From positions 6,687,001-6,751,000 of the forward strand of contig NZ_JAPENW010000001.1 in NCBI RefSeq assembly GCF_026341855.1: a stretch of 64,000 nt of DNA, read 5' to 3'. Made by a program: the position numbers and the translations under genes. This DNA is from Streptomyces sp. NBC_00568 (GTDB lineage Bacteria; Actinomycetota; Actinomycetes; Streptomycetales; Streptomycetaceae). Below, piece by piece: positions 16,257 to 24,763 of the stretch (position 1 is the first letter of the stretch; the number at the start of each line of letters is the position of its first letter). The notes below the pieces were generated by a model. The model was not told the origin of the DNA, made no database searches, and saw only the letters and a program-made list of their open reading frames with translations.

Positions 16257-17534
16257 ATGCGCAAGACGACCGCTCTGCGGGCGGCCGCGGCCGCGACCGC
16301 CGCACTGCTCACCGCGACCGCCTGCAGCAGCCAGCGAGGTCAGGACGCCCAGGACACCACCGCCGGTGGCGCGTGCAAGGGCCAGCAGACCACCGGCATC
16401 ACCGACAAGACCATCAAGCTGGGTGGGATCTACCCGCTGTCGGGACCTGCCTCCGCGTACGGCACGATCAGCAAGGGCGTGGCCGCCTACTTCCGTCACG
16501 TCAACGACAAGGGCGGCATAGACGGCCGCAAGGTCGAGTTCGTCGTCCGCGACGACGGCTATCAGCCGCCCAAGGCGGTCGAGGAGGCCCGCAGACTCGT
16601 CGAGCAGGAGAAGGTCTTCGCGGTGTTCCAGACCCTGGGCACCCCGTCCACGGCAGCCGTGTGGGACTACCTCAACAAGCAGAAGGTGCCGCAGCCCTTC
16701 GTCGCGACGGGCGCCTCCGCCTGGGGTTCGGGCGACCAGCACCCCTGGACCATCGGCTGGCAGCCCAACTACGTGGCCGAGGCACGCGTGTACGCCAAGT
16801 ACCTCAAGGACGCGAGGCCCAAGGCCAAGGTCGCGGTCCTCTACCAGAACGACGACTTCGGCAAGGACCTGCTCGGCGGGTTCAAGAAGGCCGTCGCCGG
16901 CAGCGGCGTCAAGGTGGTCGCCGAGGAGAGCTACGAGGTCACCGACCCCTCCGTGTCGGCACAGATGGCGAGCCTCGCACGCTCCAAGGCGGACGTGCTG
17001 CTGAATGTCACCACCCCCAAGTTCGGCAGCCAGGCCCTCGCCGCCGACGCCAGGAACACCAAGTGGAATCCGCTGCACATCGTGAACAACGTGGCCTCGT
17101 CCGCCGCCGTGCTCAAGCCGGTCGGGTTCAAGAACGTTCAAGGCGTGGTCTCGGCCACCTATTTCAAGGACCCCGCCGACCCGCAGTGGGCCGCCGACCC
17201 CGAGATGAAGGCGTACAAGGACGCGCTCCACAAGTACGCACCCGACGCCGACCCGGCCAACCAGTTCAACGCCTACGGCTGGGCCGCAGCCTCCAGCCTG
17301 CACCAGGCCCTGGACGCGATGAAGTGCCCGACCAGGGAAGGACTGCGGGACGCGGTGCGCAGCCTGAAGGACGTGAAGGTGGGCATGCTCCTGCCCGGGG
17401 TCACCATGTCCACCGGCCATGGTGACGCCTTCCCGCTGGAGACGATGCAGCTGATGCGGTTCAAGGGCGAGCGGTGGCAGCTGTTCGGCAAGCCGGTCGA
17501 CACCCGCAAGGAGTTCGGCCCGGCGGCGCAGTGA
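16257..17534 (+). CDS. livK: branched-chain-type ABC transporter substrate-binding lipoprotein
   Basis: The 425-residue secreted binding protein begins with a basic, Ala-rich signal ending in a lipobox-like TATAC, so it is probably lipid-anchored at C23. The mature part is a type I periplasmic-binding fold (IKLGGIYPLSGPASAYGTIS; later VAVLYQNDDFGKDLL), matching Peripla_BP_6 proteins of the Liv class. The ATG at 16257 has AAAGGA at about 9 nt; the ATG at 16248 overlaps the livM stop but is too close to the ribosome site. It would capture the substrate for the LivGFHM channel. Confidence 0.86.
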   Translation: MRKTTALRAAAAATAALLTATACSSQRGQDAQDTTAGGACKGQQTTGITDKTIKLGGIYPLSGPASAYGTISKGVAAYFRHVNDKGGIDGRKVEFVVRDDGYQPPKAVEEARRLVEQEKVFAVFQTLGTPSTAAVWDYLNKQKVPQPFVATGASAWGSGDQHPWTIGWQPNYVAEARVYAKYLKDARPKAKVAVLYQNDDFGKDLLGGFKKAVAGSGVKVVAEESYEVTDPSVSAQMASLARSKADVLLNVTTPKFGSQALAADARNTKWNPLHIVNNVASSAAVLKPVGFKNVQGVVSATYFKDPADPQWAADPEMKAYKDALHKYAPDADPANQFNAYGWAAASSLHQALDAMKCPTREGLRDAVRSLKDVKVGMLLPGVTMSTGHGDAFPLETMQLMRFKGERWQLFGKPVDTRKEFGPAAQ

Positions 17535-17855
17535 GCCGGCGGGGGCGGTCCGCGTCGATGCCCGACACCCTGGGGACCGCCCTCGCCCCGTCACGGGAGC
17601 CCGGAGCCGTGCGTGCCTGCCGGTACGGGGTTGACCCGACGTCTGCCGGGCACGTCGGCGCCGGACAGGGCCGTCGCCGGTGGAGGAGGCAGTCGCTGTC
17701 CAGCGGACGCGAAGGAGCCACACCAGGCTCGGTGTCTGCGGGCCGCTGACAGCGGACCGGCGGCCCTGCCGTGATGACCCGCGCCGGCCGCGGTCGGCGC
17801 GCGCGCGGCCCCACCGGGTTCACTAGGCTTAGGCGTATCAGCGGGTCAGCCGACT
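17535..17855. other. intergenic, no gene seen
   Basis: Nothing with coding character appears between the binding-protein stop and the sensor phosphatase. No convincing hairpin-plus-T terminator was found. The last 40 bp probably carry the promoter of the next gene. Confidence 0.4.
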
Positions 17856-17867
17856 GTGGAGATGCGG

Positions 17868-20288
17868 ATGACGGAGCTCAGCGGAAGCTACGACGATCCG
17901 TTCGCCCCGCCCCTCGCCGCCCTGGCGGTGCTCGACGACCGGGGTGCCGTGGTCGGGTGGAACCGGCGGGCCGAAGAGCTGCTCGGCCATCCGGGCGCAG
18001 CCGTGATCGGTCGTCAGGCCTTCGAGGTCCTCGTCGATCCGCGTGATCTGCCGGCCCTGAGGGAGGCCGCGGCGAGTTGCCGGAGAGCCGGCGGCTGGTT
18101 CGGGGTGCTCAAAGTGCGGCACCGCGACGGACGGCTTGTGGAAATGGGGCTCAGGGCCCAGACGTTCTCCCGGGACGACCGGGTCCGTGAGTGGCTTGTC
18201 GCCGGGGCACCTGCGGCCGACGTCCTGGCCTGGCAAAGGGACCGCGCGATTCTCGACGGGTTGTACCACCAGTGTCCGATCGGCCTGGTCGTCCAAGGCC
18301 CCGACCTGAAAGTTCTCCGGGTCAACCGGGCCGTAGAACGCTTCACCGGCGTCCCGGCAGCAGATTTTCGAGGTCTGCCGACCGGCTGCATGCTCGTTCC
18401 CGACGATGCGCGCAAGGCCGTGGACCGTGTGCGTCAGGTGATGGAGACCGGCAGACCGTTGATCTACTCCGAGCAGTTCGCTCGCCTCGAATCGGCTCCG
18501 GCACGAGAGCGGGTCGCCTTGGTCTCGGCCTTCCGGATGGAGGATCGCTCCGGTCGCGTCCTGGGTGTGGCCGAGATGATCGAGGACATCACCGGACGCC
18601 ACCGGGCCCAGCGTCGGCTCGCGCTCCTCGACCAGGCCGGCAGTCGTATCGGAACCACGCTCGACGTGGCGGAGACCGCCCGGGAACTCGCCGAGGTGAT
18701 GGTGCCGCACCTCGCCGACCACGCGTCGGTGGACCTGCTCGAGTCGGTCACATGCGGTGAGGAACCGGCTCGGGCACTGGCGGGACCCGTGGTTCGAGTG
18801 GGGGTCTGCGGCATCGGAACTCAGCAACCCGGCCCGCCCCACGGCCAGGGCGTGCCGGTGGAGTTCGCACCCGACACCCCGCAGTCGAGATGCCTGGCCG
18901 AGGGGCGGCCCGTCCTGGAACCGGTTCTGTCGTCCGACTCCGTCTCGACCGAAAGCCGCCAGGACGCCCAGGCCCCGGACCCGGGCGCCCACTCGCTGAT
19001 CGTGGTACCCCTCGCCGCACGTGGCCTGGTGCTGGGTGTGCTGACCCTGTGGCGGTCGAGCCGCCCCGATCCCTTCGAGGCGGACGACCTCACCCTCGCC
19101 CAGGAACTCGGCTCGCGCGCCGCCGTCGCCATCGACAACGCCCGGCGCTTCACCCAGCAGCAACAGACCGCCCTCACCCTGCAGAGCAGCCTTCTGCCCC
19201 GGACGGTCCCGGACCAGTCGGCCGTCGAGGTGGCCCTGCGGTACCTGCCGGCCAGCGCGGCCCCGGGCCTGGGCGGCGACTGGTTCGACGTCATTCCGCT
19301 GTCCGGGGCTCGGGTCGCGCTCGTCGTCGGCGACGTGGTGGGACGCGGCATCCACGCCGCTGCCACGATGGGCCGGCTGCGCACCGCCGTACACACGCTC
19401 GCCAGCCTCGACCTGGAACCGGACGAGGTTCTCTCGCGCCTGGACGACCTGGTCACCTTGCTGGCGGCCGAACAGGAAGCGTTCGGCGAACGGCCCGTGG
19501 GCGAGCAGGTCGTCGGCGCCACCTGCCTGTACGCCGTGTACGACCCTGTCTCCCGGCGGTGCTCCGTGGCCCGCGCGGGCCACCCGCCTCCGGTGGTGAC
19601 CGGTCCGGATGGACACGTGGAGCTGCTCGATCTGCCCGCAGGCCCACCTCTCGGCCTGGGAGGCCTGCCGTTCGAGGCCCGGGAGATCGATCTGGCCGCG
19701 GGAAGCCTGCTGTGCCTGTACACCAACGGAATCATCGGCGAACGCAACATCGACGCGGACATCGGCCTGAGCAAGCTGTGCGCAGCGCTCACCCGCCCTG
19801 CGGACGAGCTGGAACGGACATGCCAAGCCGTGGTCGACTCGCTCGTGCCCGCACACCCCAGCGACGACATCGCGTTGCTGATCGCCCGCACCCGCATGCT
19901 GCCACCGGAGGATGTCGCCTCCTGGCAGCTGACGCTGGAGCCTGCCGGCGCCGCCCGGGCCCGGGCGTTGACCTCGGCCAAGCTGACCGAATGGGGCCTG
20001 GAGCACTTGGCGTTCAGCACCGAGTTGATCGCCAGCGAACTGGTCACCAACGCCTACCGGTACGCCAGTGGCCCTGCGACCCTGCGGCTGATCCGTGAAC
20101 GGTTTCTGGTGTGCGAGGTCAGCGACGCCAGCCACACCGCACCACACCTGCGCCGCGCCCGCACCACCGATGAGGGCGGGCGCGGCCTGTTCCTGGTGGC
20201 CCAGATGGCCGAACGCTGGGGCACTCGCTACACCCGCGAGGGCAAAACGGTGTGGACCGAGCAACCACTGGCCGGCACGTACACCTGA
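17868..20288 (+). CDS. PAS-PAS-GAF-SpoIIE phosphatase-HATPase signalling protein
   Basis: The ~806-residue protein combines sensing, PP2C phosphatase and anti-sigma-kinase-like modules. Two PAS domains (about 10-115 and 125-245) are followed by a GAF domain (~260-425), a SpoIIE/PP2C domain (~450-650) with metal-binding D471 in GGDWFD and D489 in GDVVGRG, and an RsbW-like ATPase (~675-800) with N728 in VTNAYRYA and the lid motif DEGGRGLFLV. Such proteins dephosphorylate anti-anti-sigma factors and may also bind sigma factors. The ATG at 17868 has GGAG at 6 nt; GTG 17856 and ATG 17862 are alternatives. A DNA segment of its PP2C domain is duplicated in the pseudogene at 4236-4430. No STAS partner is adjacent. 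Confidence 0.87.
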   Translation: MTELSGSYDDPFAPPLAALAVLDDRGAVVGWNRRAEELLGHPGAAVIGRQAFEVLVDPRDLPALREAAASCRRAGGWFGVLKVRHRDGRLVEMGLRAQTFSRDDRVREWLVAGAPAADVLAWQRDRAILDGLYHQCPIGLVVQGPDLKVLRVNRAVERFTGVPAADFRGLPTGCMLVPDDARKAVDRVRQVMETGRPLIYSEQFARLESAPARERVALVSAFRMEDRSGRVLGVAEMIEDITGRHRAQRRLALLDQAGSRIGTTLDVAETARELAEVMVPHLADHASVDLLESVTCGEEPARALAGPVVRVGVCGIGTQQPGPPHGQGVPVEFAPDTPQSRCLAEGRPVLEPVLSSDSVSTESRQDAQAPDPGAHSLIVVPLAARGLVLGVLTLWRSSRPDPFEADDLTLAQELGSRAAVAIDNARRFTQQQQTALTLQSSLLPRTVPDQSAVEVALRYLPASAAPGLGGDWFDVIPLSGARVALVVGDVVGRGIHAAATMGRLRTAVHTLASLDLEPDEVLSRLDDLVTLLAAEQEAFGERPVGEQVVGATCLYAVYDPVSRRCSVARAGHPPPVVTGPDGHVELLDLPAGPPLGLGGLPFEAREIDLAAGSLLCLYTNGIIGERNIDADIGLSKLCAALTRPADELERTCQAVVDSLVPAHPSDDIALLIARTRMLPPEDVASWQLTLEPAGAARARALTSAKLTEWGLEHLAFSTELIASELVTNAYRYASGPATLRLIRERFLVCEVSDASHTAPHLRRARTTDEGGRGLFLVAQMAERWGTRYTREGKTVWTEQPLAGTYT

Positions 20289-20369
20289 CCGTCGCAGGCC
20301 CTTGCTGTCGACTCATACATCGGCGCGCGTGGAGGCGTACGGCTGTCATGGGGCTCCGCGCAGGGCCCT

Positions 20370-20415
20370 GGGCGGACCGAGGCGGCGGCAGCGAGGCCGC
20401 CTGCCCGGTCCGCCC
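20370..20415. terminator. bidirectional terminator between convergent genes
   Basis: GGGCGGACCG (20370-20379) pairs with CGGTCCGCCC (20406-20415). Inside it, AGGCGGC (20380-20386) pairs with GCCGCCT (20396-20402). This two-tier hairpin lies between the SpoIIE gene stop and the oppositely oriented symporter stop. Confidence 0.6.
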
Positions 20416-20427
20416 CCGCCACCTCGG

Positions 20428-22044
20428 TCACTCGGCTGCGGCGAGCAGACGCTCCTCGCTCTCCTCGTACAGCACTCGGCTCTCCCGGCTGTCAGCGGCG
20501 CGGCGCCGGTGGTCCAGCCGGCTGCCCAGCCAGCCCGCCAGGTAGCCGAACGGGATGGAGACCAGTCCGGTGGACTGCATGGGGAACCAATGGAAGTCGG
20601 CGTTCGGGAAGACGGCCGACGACGTGCCCGAGACGGCCTTGGAAAAGATCATCAGCACCAGTGCGCAGGCCGTGCCGCCATAGAGGGTGGCGAGCAGTCC
20701 GGTGCGCGTGAATCCTCTCCAGAACAGGGAGTAGGTCAGCGCGGGAGCCACCGCGGATGCCCCGATGCAGACGGCCAGAGTGGTCAGCACGCCGACGTCC
20801 CATTTCTGGACCAGGGTGGCGAGCCCGATGGCCACGGTTCCCACGGCCACGCTCGTCCACGCCGCCACCGTCATCTCCGTACGCGGCTCCGCCTGTCCCC
20901 GTCGCGCCGCATGGGCGAACAGGTCGTGAGCGAGCGACGAGGCCGCGGCCAGTGTCATCCCCGCGACCGAGGACAGCAGAGTGATGAACACCATTCCCGC
21001 CACGGCCGAGTAGAGAATCGTCGCACCCGCGGAGGCGGGGGCCCCGCCGAGCACCTGCGACAGCATGAGCACCGCCGTCCTGCCGTGCGGGTCGACCGCG
21101 GTGATGGACCGCGATCCCACCAGGGCTGCCGCGCCCGTGCCCAAGATGATCACGAGCAGGCAGAAGGTGGTGACCGTGCCGACGGCCCACGACATGGAGC
21201 GACGCACGGCCGGTGCGTCCTGCGCGGAGTAGAGACGCATGGTGATGTGGGGCAGGCAGGCCACGCCGAGGACCACGGTGATCTGGAGACCGACGAAGTC
21301 CAGCCGGTCACCGGCCGAGGTGCCCAACTGAAGGCCCTGCTGAAGGAAGGCGGGGCCCGTGCCGCTGCCGTGCTGGGCGGCCCTGAGCAGGTCTCCGGGG
21401 TTCCAGCCGAAGCGGTGCAGGACCAGGGCGGCGACGACGACGCTGGTGCCGAGCAGGATGACGATCTTGATCATCTGAAGGAGCGCGGTTCCCCGCATAC
21501 CGCCGAGCGCCGCGTAAATGATCATCAGGCTGCCGACGATGACGATGCATGCCGTCCTGGCGCCCGCCCCGTGCGGGATGTTCAGGATGAACGTGAGCAG
21601 CGACCCGGCCCCGGAGAGCTGGACGACCAGGAAGGGCAGGGTCGCCGAAAGCGTCACGACGCAGGAGGCGATGCGCACGGCCCGCCCGGGCATGGTGCGG
21701 GCCAGGACGTCGCCCATGGTGAACCTGCCGGCGTTGCGCAGAGGTTCGGCCAGCAGGAACATCAGCAGCACCAGAGACAAGGCGGTGCTGACCGTGAGGA
21801 CATAGCCGTCGTATCCGGCGAGCGCGATGATGCCGCTGGTGCTCAGCACCGTGGCCGCGGAGATGTAGTCGCCCGCGATGGCCAGGCCGTTCTTGAACGG
21901 GGTGAGCGAAAGGTAGCCGGTGTAGAAGTTCGTCAGGTCGTCGCGGTCCGGTCCCGTCATCACACACATCAGCAGCGTGACGGTGACCAGGGCGGTGAAG
22001 AGGACGAGGACGGTGGCCTGCGACCCGGAGTCGAAGTCGGTCAT
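20428..22044 (-). CDS. sodium:solute symporter (ActP/MctP-like monocarboxylate uptake)
   Basis: The 538-residue SSSF transporter has about 13 membrane helices. Typical stretches include GLAIAGDYISAATVLSTSGI near TM2 and CLPHITMRLYSAQDAPAVRR in the middle. Similarity in style and the DUF485 partner directly upstream point to an ActP-like acetate or short-chain monocarboxylate symporter, probably Na+ or H+ driven. Its ATG overlaps the DUF485 stop (ATGA). The pair is divergent from an MDR oxidoreductase across a region with two TetR-type operators. The substrate is inferred. Confidence 0.85.
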   Translation of the reverse strand: MTDFDSGSQATVLVLFTALVTVTLLMCVMTGPDRDDLTNFYTGYLSLTPFKNGLAIAGDYISAATVLSTSGIIALAGYDGYVLTVSTALSLVLLMFLLAEPLRNAGRFTMGDVLARTMPGRAVRIASCVVTLSATLPFLVVQLSGAGSLLTFILNIPHGAGARTACIVIVGSLMIIYAALGGMRGTALLQMIKIVILLGTSVVVAALVLHRFGWNPGDLLRAAQHGSGTGPAFLQQGLQLGTSAGDRLDFVGLQITVVLGVACLPHITMRLYSAQDAPAVRRSMSWAVGTVTTFCLLVIILGTGAAALVGSRSITAVDPHGRTAVLMLSQVLGGAPASAGATILYSAVAGMVFITLLSSVAGMTLAAASSLAHDLFAHAARRGQAEPRTEMTVAAWTSVAVGTVAIGLATLVQKWDVGVLTTLAVCIGASAVAPALTYSLFWRGFTRTGLLATLYGGTACALVLMIFSKAVSGTSSAVFPNADFHWFPMQSTGLVSIPFGYLAGWLGSRLDHRRRAADSRESRVLYEESEERLLAAAE

Positions 22045-22538
22045 CTCGCCACCCCCGCGGGCCGGTCGGCCGCCCGCTCCCTGACGACGCGGGCCAACGG
22101 GTCCACCGAGCGTTGTGCGCTGCGCTCGTACGAGAAGACCGCCGCGAAGGTGACGACGAGCTGAAGGATCCCCAGGGCTATGCCCAGGCTCAGCTCCCCG
22201 GTGATCCTGGTCCCCATCAGTTCCGGTGCGTAGCAGGACAGCAGCACGTACACCACGAAGGAGCCGAGTGCGGTGATCGTGGAGACCCGGCGGAGCACGC
22301 GGTAGGCCGAGCGAAGGGCGGCGAGGTCGGCGCTGGGCCGAGGCGTCTCGTGCGCGTACGGTTCCTGCCGGGCGGCTTGCCCGTACCAGTCGTACGGGGC
22401 GTCGGCGTATCCGGACGGGGAGGGCTCCTGTCCCGGATCCCGCCCGTACGACTCGTACCGAGGGGCACGGGCGTACGGCTCGGTCCGCGGCTGCGGCCAT
22501 TCCTGCTGCGGGTACCGCGGGTCATGGGGATATGTCAT
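22041..22538 (-). CDS. DUF485 membrane protein, symporter partner
   Basis: The 165-residue protein has a Tyr/Pro-rich cytoplasmic N-terminus (~90 residues with PYARAPRYESYGRDPG-like repeats) and a DUF485 core with two hydrophobic helices (ITALGSFVVYVLLSCYAP and LGIALGILQLVVTFAAVFSY). DUF485 proteins (YjcH type) accompany ActP-like symporters and are co-translated with them, as here. The start at 22538 has GGAAGG upstream; a longer frame runs into the operator region and is rejected. It probably assists assembly or activity of the symporter. Confidence 0.82.
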   Translation of the reverse strand: MTYPHDPRYPQQEWPQPRTEPYARAPRYESYGRDPGQEPSPSGYADAPYDWYGQAARQEPYAHETPRPSADLAALRSAYRVLRRVSTITALGSFVVYVLLSCYAPELMGTRITGELSLGIALGILQLVVTFAAVFSYERSAQRSVDPLARVVRERAADRPAGVAR

Positions 22539-22601
22539 CGCGTGGCCTTCCGGCTCGGCTCGGTTCCGTGGAGGGCTGGGGGAGAGGCGTGGCGGCGCAC
22601 G

Positions 22602-22619
22602 ATACCGACTGGTTGGTAT
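22602..22619. promoter_or_regulatory. TetR-type operator, copy 2
   Basis: ATACCGACTGGTTGGTAT is an 8-2-8 inverted repeat with one mismatch, located 64-81 bp upstream of the DUF485 start. It matches the element at 4863-4880 at 16 of 18 positions. Confidence 0.62.
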
Positions 22620-22749
22620 GCCGGACAGTCTGTGGGGCGTCACGTTTTGGGCTCGACGCGGCATCCGGCAGGCGCTGTCGGTCGACGGCCCGCGAGCCAT
22701 AGGTGCCCGCCACGCGGGGCGCCCTGTGGCGCACATCACGGCCGCCGTC

Positions 22750-22767
22750 GTACCTACTGGTCGGTAT
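22750..22767. promoter_or_regulatory. TetR-type operator, copy 3
   Basis: GTACCTACTGGTCGGTAT lies 33-50 bp before the oxidoreductase start. It shares the ACTGGTCGGTA core with the other two copies. Two sites in one divergent region suggest a single regulator controls both directions. Confidence 0.62.
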
Positions 22768-22799
22768 GGTCAGGGGGAGCCGCAACGACAGGAGGCGCG

Positions 22800-23807
22800 A
22801 TGTCCGCGACCAACCGCCAGATCCGTCTGTCAGCCCGCCCCGTTGGCGAGGTGCAACCCGATGACTGGGAGCACTGCGCGGGGCCCGTCGACGAACCCGG
22901 CCCGGGCCGGTTCGCGGGTCGCACACGCGTCATCTCCCTGGACCCGGCGATGCGGGGCTGGCTGGACGACCGTCCCTCCTACCTGCCGCCGGTGGCCATC
23001 GGTGAGGTGATGCGTGCCGGATCGGTCATCGAGGTCACCGCCTCCAACCACCCCGACTTCCAGCCGGGTGATCACGTGGTCGGAATGTTCGGCGTCCAGG
23101 AGCACGTGGTCTCCGACGGCAAGGGCGCCATGAAGATCGACACCTCCCTCGCCCCTCCCTCGACGTATCTGGGCGCACTGGGCATGCCCGGAATGACCGC
23201 CTACTTCGGCCTGCTGGACGTAGGGGCACTGAAGGACGGCGAGACCGTCGTGGTGTCGGGGGCGGCCGGCGCCGTCGGCACCATCGCGGGGCAGATCGCG
23301 AAGGCCAAGGGCTGCCGGGTCGTCGGCATCGCCGGAGGGCCGGAGAAGTGCGCCCTGCTCACCGACGAGCTGGGATTCGACGCGGCGATCGACTACCGCG
23401 CCGAGGACGTCAGGAAGGCGCTGCGCCGGCACGCCCCCGACGGCATCGACGTCTACTTCGACAACGTGGGCGGCGACATCCTCGACGCCGCTCTGACCCG
23501 GCTGGCGATGCACGCGCGCGTCGTGGTCTGCGGTGCGATCAGTCAGTACAACAACGCCACCCCGGTCAAGGGCCCCTCGAACTACCTGACGCTGCTGGTG
23601 CGCCGCGCCCGGATGGAGGGATTCGTCGTCTTCGACCATGCCAAGCGCTATCCAGAGGCCGCGCAGGACATCTCCGCCTGGATCGGCGACGGCCGCATCA
23701 AGGTCAAGGAACACGTCGTGAGAGGGAGCGTGGACGACTTCCCCGAGGCGCTGCAGATGCTCTTCCGTGGCGAGAACGTCGGCAAGCTCGTCCTGGAGCT
23801 GGCATGA
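22800..23807 (+). CDS. NADP-dependent MDR oxidoreductase (zinc-independent)
   Basis: The 335-residue medium-chain reductase belongs to the zinc-free 2-alkenal/curcumin-reductase-like branch. The N-terminal half has the GroES-like fold (PVGEVQPDDWEHCAGPVDEP style) without zinc ligands, followed by the nucleotide-binding VVSGAAGAVGTIAGQIAKAKG region (about residues 150-170). The ATG at 22800 follows a strong AGGAGG site. It would reduce activated double bonds of enones or enals with NADPH. It is divergent from the symporter pair and followed by a hairpin terminator. The physiological substrate is unknown. Confidence 0.84.
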   Translation: MSATNRQIRLSARPVGEVQPDDWEHCAGPVDEPGPGRFAGRTRVISLDPAMRGWLDDRPSYLPPVAIGEVMRAGSVIEVTASNHPDFQPGDHVVGMFGVQEHVVSDGKGAMKIDTSLAPPSTYLGALGMPGMTAYFGLLDVGALKDGETVVVSGAAGAVGTIAGQIAKAKGCRVVGIAGGPEKCALLTDELGFDAAIDYRAEDVRKALRRHAPDGIDVYFDNVGGDILDAALTRLAMHARVVVCGAISQYNNATPVKGPSNYLTLLVRRARMEGFVVFDHAKRYPEAAQDISAWIGDGRIKVKEHVVRGSVDDFPEALQMLFRGENVGKLVLELA

Positions 23808-23840
23808 CGGCCGCCGGGAGCGGGGCCGCGCTTTAACGGT

Positions 23841-23868
23841 CGGCGAGGCCACTGCGGTGGCCTCGCCG
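23841..23868. terminator. terminator after MDR oxidoreductase
   Basis: A perfect 12-bp stem, CGGCGAGGCCAC (23841-23852) with GTGGCCTCGCCG (23857-23868), has a 4-nt loop. It sits 34 nt after the stop codon and is followed by CAGTTTGACT. Confidence 0.6.
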
Positions 23869-24054
23869 CAGTTTGACTCTCTGCAGTGGTCAGCAGGTCG
23901 GGCCGCTCGGCCTGGTGGACGCGTAGCCGGGCGGCCGACCCCGATCGGTGGGTCATCTCGACCATGTCCGAGGGCCTTTGACCCCCCGTCGCCGCAAGGC
24001 CGGCCGACCAGGGGAGGGGTCCGTGGGCTCATGACCCGCGCAGCCGGCCGTCGG

Positions 24055-24520
24055 CCGTTCCGTGCTGGCTCGGTCCGGTGACCTGTGTGCGCCTGTCGTC
24101 GAAGCGGTGGGTGAGGTCGTCCACGACGTCGACGACACCGTCCAGCGGGCGCGTCGGACCCACCGCGACGGCGGCTCTGCGCAGCCTTCCAGCTGCCCGG
24201 TGAGCGTGACCGCACCGTCGTGGACGGCGACTTCGGAGATCTGGGGGCCGAGCCGGAGCGCGTCGGCGAACACCTCGCGTTGCACGGCCTGCCAGATCTC
24301 CTCGGCGGAGCGCAGGAAGACCTGGAGCAGGCCGCGGCGGGTGACGATGTCGACGAGCCGGTCCTTTTCGTCGACCACTGGGAGTCGTTCGATGCCGTGT
24401 CGCGGCATCAGCCGGGGGCCTCCGGCTGATGTCGCCTCCGCGGGACCGTCATGGCGGGCGCCGACACCAGCCCGGCGGCGGTGCGCGCCCGGACCAGGCG
24501 CCCCCCCGGCTGACGGTGAG
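24055..24520 (-). pseudogene. broken CBS-BON domain protein
   Basis: Read on the minus strand, about 24490-24440 resembles the second CBS domain start (LVSAPAMTVP). A frameshift follows, then a long recognisable stretch, RHGIERLPVVDEKDRLVDIV and FADALRLGPQISEVAVHDGA, belonging to CBS domain 2 and the BON domain. After LTGQLEG the frame shifts again and the BON end (LDGVVDVVDDLTHRFDDRR) continues in another frame. The first CBS domain is missing. At least two frameshifts plus truncation make this a pseudogene. Confidence 0.7.
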
Positions 24521-24763
24521 TCAGGCAAGGCCTGTGGAGCCGCTCCGAGGGCCCCTCTGTTTCGGCGGTGTGTGCCGCATCACGCCCTCCAATGTCCGCC
24601 CAAGTTGACTTAGTCACAGCGGAAATGTCCCTTTCGCGTCCATGCTCGACCTGGACGGCGACTCCCGAAGTGGAGCCCATCGGCATGGGCGCGAAGTTCC
24701 CAGAGCGGCCCATGACGCAGCCCTCGTGACGTTCCTCCTTGTTCCCCTGGAAAGGTGCCCATC
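24521..24763. other. leader region of type III PKS gene
   Basis: No gene seen. A TTGACT hexamer at 24605-24610 could be a -35 box but no good -10 follows at 17 bp. Confidence 0.3.
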
